Positions 63,179-64,000 of a DNA stretch of 64,000 nt are shown here, in pieces. The translations under genes and the position numbers were made by a program. Within the stretch, counting starts at the first letter, position 1; every line of letters begins with the position of its first letter. The DNA comes from Winogradskyella sediminis. Lineage in GTDB: Bacteria > Bacteroidota > Bacteroidia > Flavobacteriales > Flavobacteriaceae. The stretch spans positions 444,023 through 508,022 of the forward strand of contig NZ_QUNH01000001.1 of NCBI RefSeq assembly GCF_003387355.1, given 5' to 3'. The notes beneath the pieces are model-generated. The model was not told where the DNA came from. It searched no databases and saw only the letters and a list, made by a program, of their open reading frames with translations.

Positions 63179-64000
63179 CTATTTCTTTGTATCGGTTAGT
63201 TCTAATTCAATCTCCTCTAGGCTTTTTCCTTTAGTTTCAGGTAGCCTGTTTTTAATAAATAGAAATCCTGCCACACAAATAAAGCTATACACCCAGAATG
63301 TCCCTGACGCTCCTAAAGCATCATTTAAAATTGGAAATGTAAATGTTAAAATGAAGGATGCTATCCATAGTGCGAAAGTTGCAATAGACATCGCTACACC
63401 TCGTAATCTATTAGGAAATATCTCTGACAAAACAACCCACGTAATTGGTGCTAATGACATAGAATAGATAGCGATAGCGATAATTACAAGTAACAAAACA
63501 GGCCAACCTGTAAATTGCATGTAATAAGCTCCTCCTAGAATGGCATACACAACACCTAAACCAATGGAACCTAAAAGCATTAACTTACGTCGTCCCCAAC
63601 TATCTACTGTGCGCATGGCAACCAGCGTAAAGATTAAGTTGACACTACCTGTAATTACAATATTGAACAGCATATCTCCCACACTGTAACCTGCTGCAGT
63701 AAAAATTTCTTCAGCATAATTGAAGATAATATTGATACCACACCATTGTTGAAAAATAGCGAGCACCACACCGATAATTAAAATTGGTTTTACTTTAGCG
63801 TTTTTAAAATCTGAAAACTTAATTTTCGCAGTTCCTGCCTGATTAAGTGTTAATCTTATATTCTTTAATTCCTCTTCGGCATAAGTGCTTCCTCCAATTT
63901 TTGATAACACTTTTTTCGCTGCATTATCGGCATTGATTTTCATTAAGAATCTTGGACTCTTAGGCACCATAAACATTAAACCAAAAAATAAAATTGCCGG
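63179..64000 (-). CDS. Sugar-porter MFS transporter, partial (5' end outside window)
   Basis: The 3' part of a major facilitator superfamily sugar transporter. The frame is open to the window end, where it reads ...FFGLMFMVPKSPRFLMKI, the loop after TM6 of the XylE/GalP family. Several TM helices follow, with the WGRRKLMLLGS motif between helices 8 and 9 and LSEIFPNRLRGVAMSIA further on. The end LPETKGKSLEEIELEL is a classic sugar-porter tail. It should take up a monosaccharide released by the enzymes encoded in the operon. Confidence 0.9.
   Translation of the reverse strand, partial: PAILFFGLMFMVPKSPRFLMKINADNAAKKVLSKIGGSTYAEEELKNIRLTLNQAGTAKIKFSDFKNAKVKPILIIGVVLAIFQQWCGINIIFNYAEEIFTAAGYSVGDMLFNIVITGSVNLIFTLVAMRTVDSWGRRKLMLLGSIGLGVVYAILGGAYYMQFTGWPVLLLVIIAIAIYSMSLAPITWVVLSEIFPNRLRGVAMSIATFALWIASFILTFTFPILNDALGASGTFWVYSFICVAGFLFIKNRLPETKGKSLEEIELELTDTKK

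Overview
The window is a contiguous piece of a low-GC chromosome from a member of the Bacteroidota, most likely a marine Flavobacteriaceae. The evidence is a type IX secretion component (PorZ-like) beside recO, T9SS C-terminal sorting domains, a SusC/SusD pair with an ECF sigma/FecR switch, many lipoproteins with classical lipoboxes, TAnnTTTG-type promoter elements, and a sulfatase-rich carbohydrate locus of the kind used on sulfated (often algal) glycans. No rRNA or tRNA gene was recognised and no CRISPR array is present.

Layout. 1-26.6 kb is mostly conserved housekeeping sequence: recO, porZ, glutamate dehydrogenase, a trans-sulfuration enzyme, a CPA1 antiporter, the yicC-gmk-nadD run, yraN, an LD-carboxypeptidase, metG, an OmpA lipoprotein, a Tex-like protein, an HDAC-like deacetylase, ferritin, then an AraC regulator followed by two promoters that share one 26-bp box, an AhpD-like protein, a cupredoxin-like protein and a short ssb.

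26.83-33.34 kb is the most unusual part. Seven compact gene units, all on the + strand, are separated by six complete ~133-bp imperfect palindromes that look like integron attC sites (VCR-sized). There is a lone core site at the left edge and a truncated one at the right edge. No integrase gene is in the window, so this would be an integrase-less cassette cluster (CALIN type) or a fragment of a chromosomal integron. The cargo is defence and immunity flavoured: a DUF4365 nuclease-like protein with an unknown partner, an Imm22-like immunity protein, an AbiJ-NTD4/HEPN-like protein, a lipoprotein, a membrane-anchored protein, a SUKH (SMI1/KNR4) immunity-like gene interrupted by one in-frame stop, and a small acidic protein.

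33.6-40.8 kb returns to ordinary accessory and metabolic genes: lipocalin-like and alpha/beta-hydrolase exported proteins, a spermidine-synthase-like methyltransferase, a zinc-ribbon protein, a CBS protein, two NAD-binding SDR proteins and a TPR protein.

40.8-64 kb is nutrient acquisition on the - strand. One operon runs FecR > ECF sigma > SusC (with STN domain) > SusD > ENPP-like phosphodiesterase. A second runs from a sugar-porter MFS transporter (cut by the window end) through an SGNH hydrolase, a GH2-like enzyme, a DUF5107-TPR protein, two formylglycine sulfatases and a second GH2-like lipoprotein, with a T9SS-exported protein between the two operons. Together they could desulfate and cleave a sulfated glycan outside the cytoplasm and import the released sugars. 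The exact substrate cannot be read from the sequence.

Other points worth a second look are an in-frame palindromic repeat inside metG, a lipoprotein ASCH gene whose signal peptide is one base out of frame with its only ATG, a terminator hairpin abutting the tex start codon, and an unannotated 58-codon Cys-rich protein.
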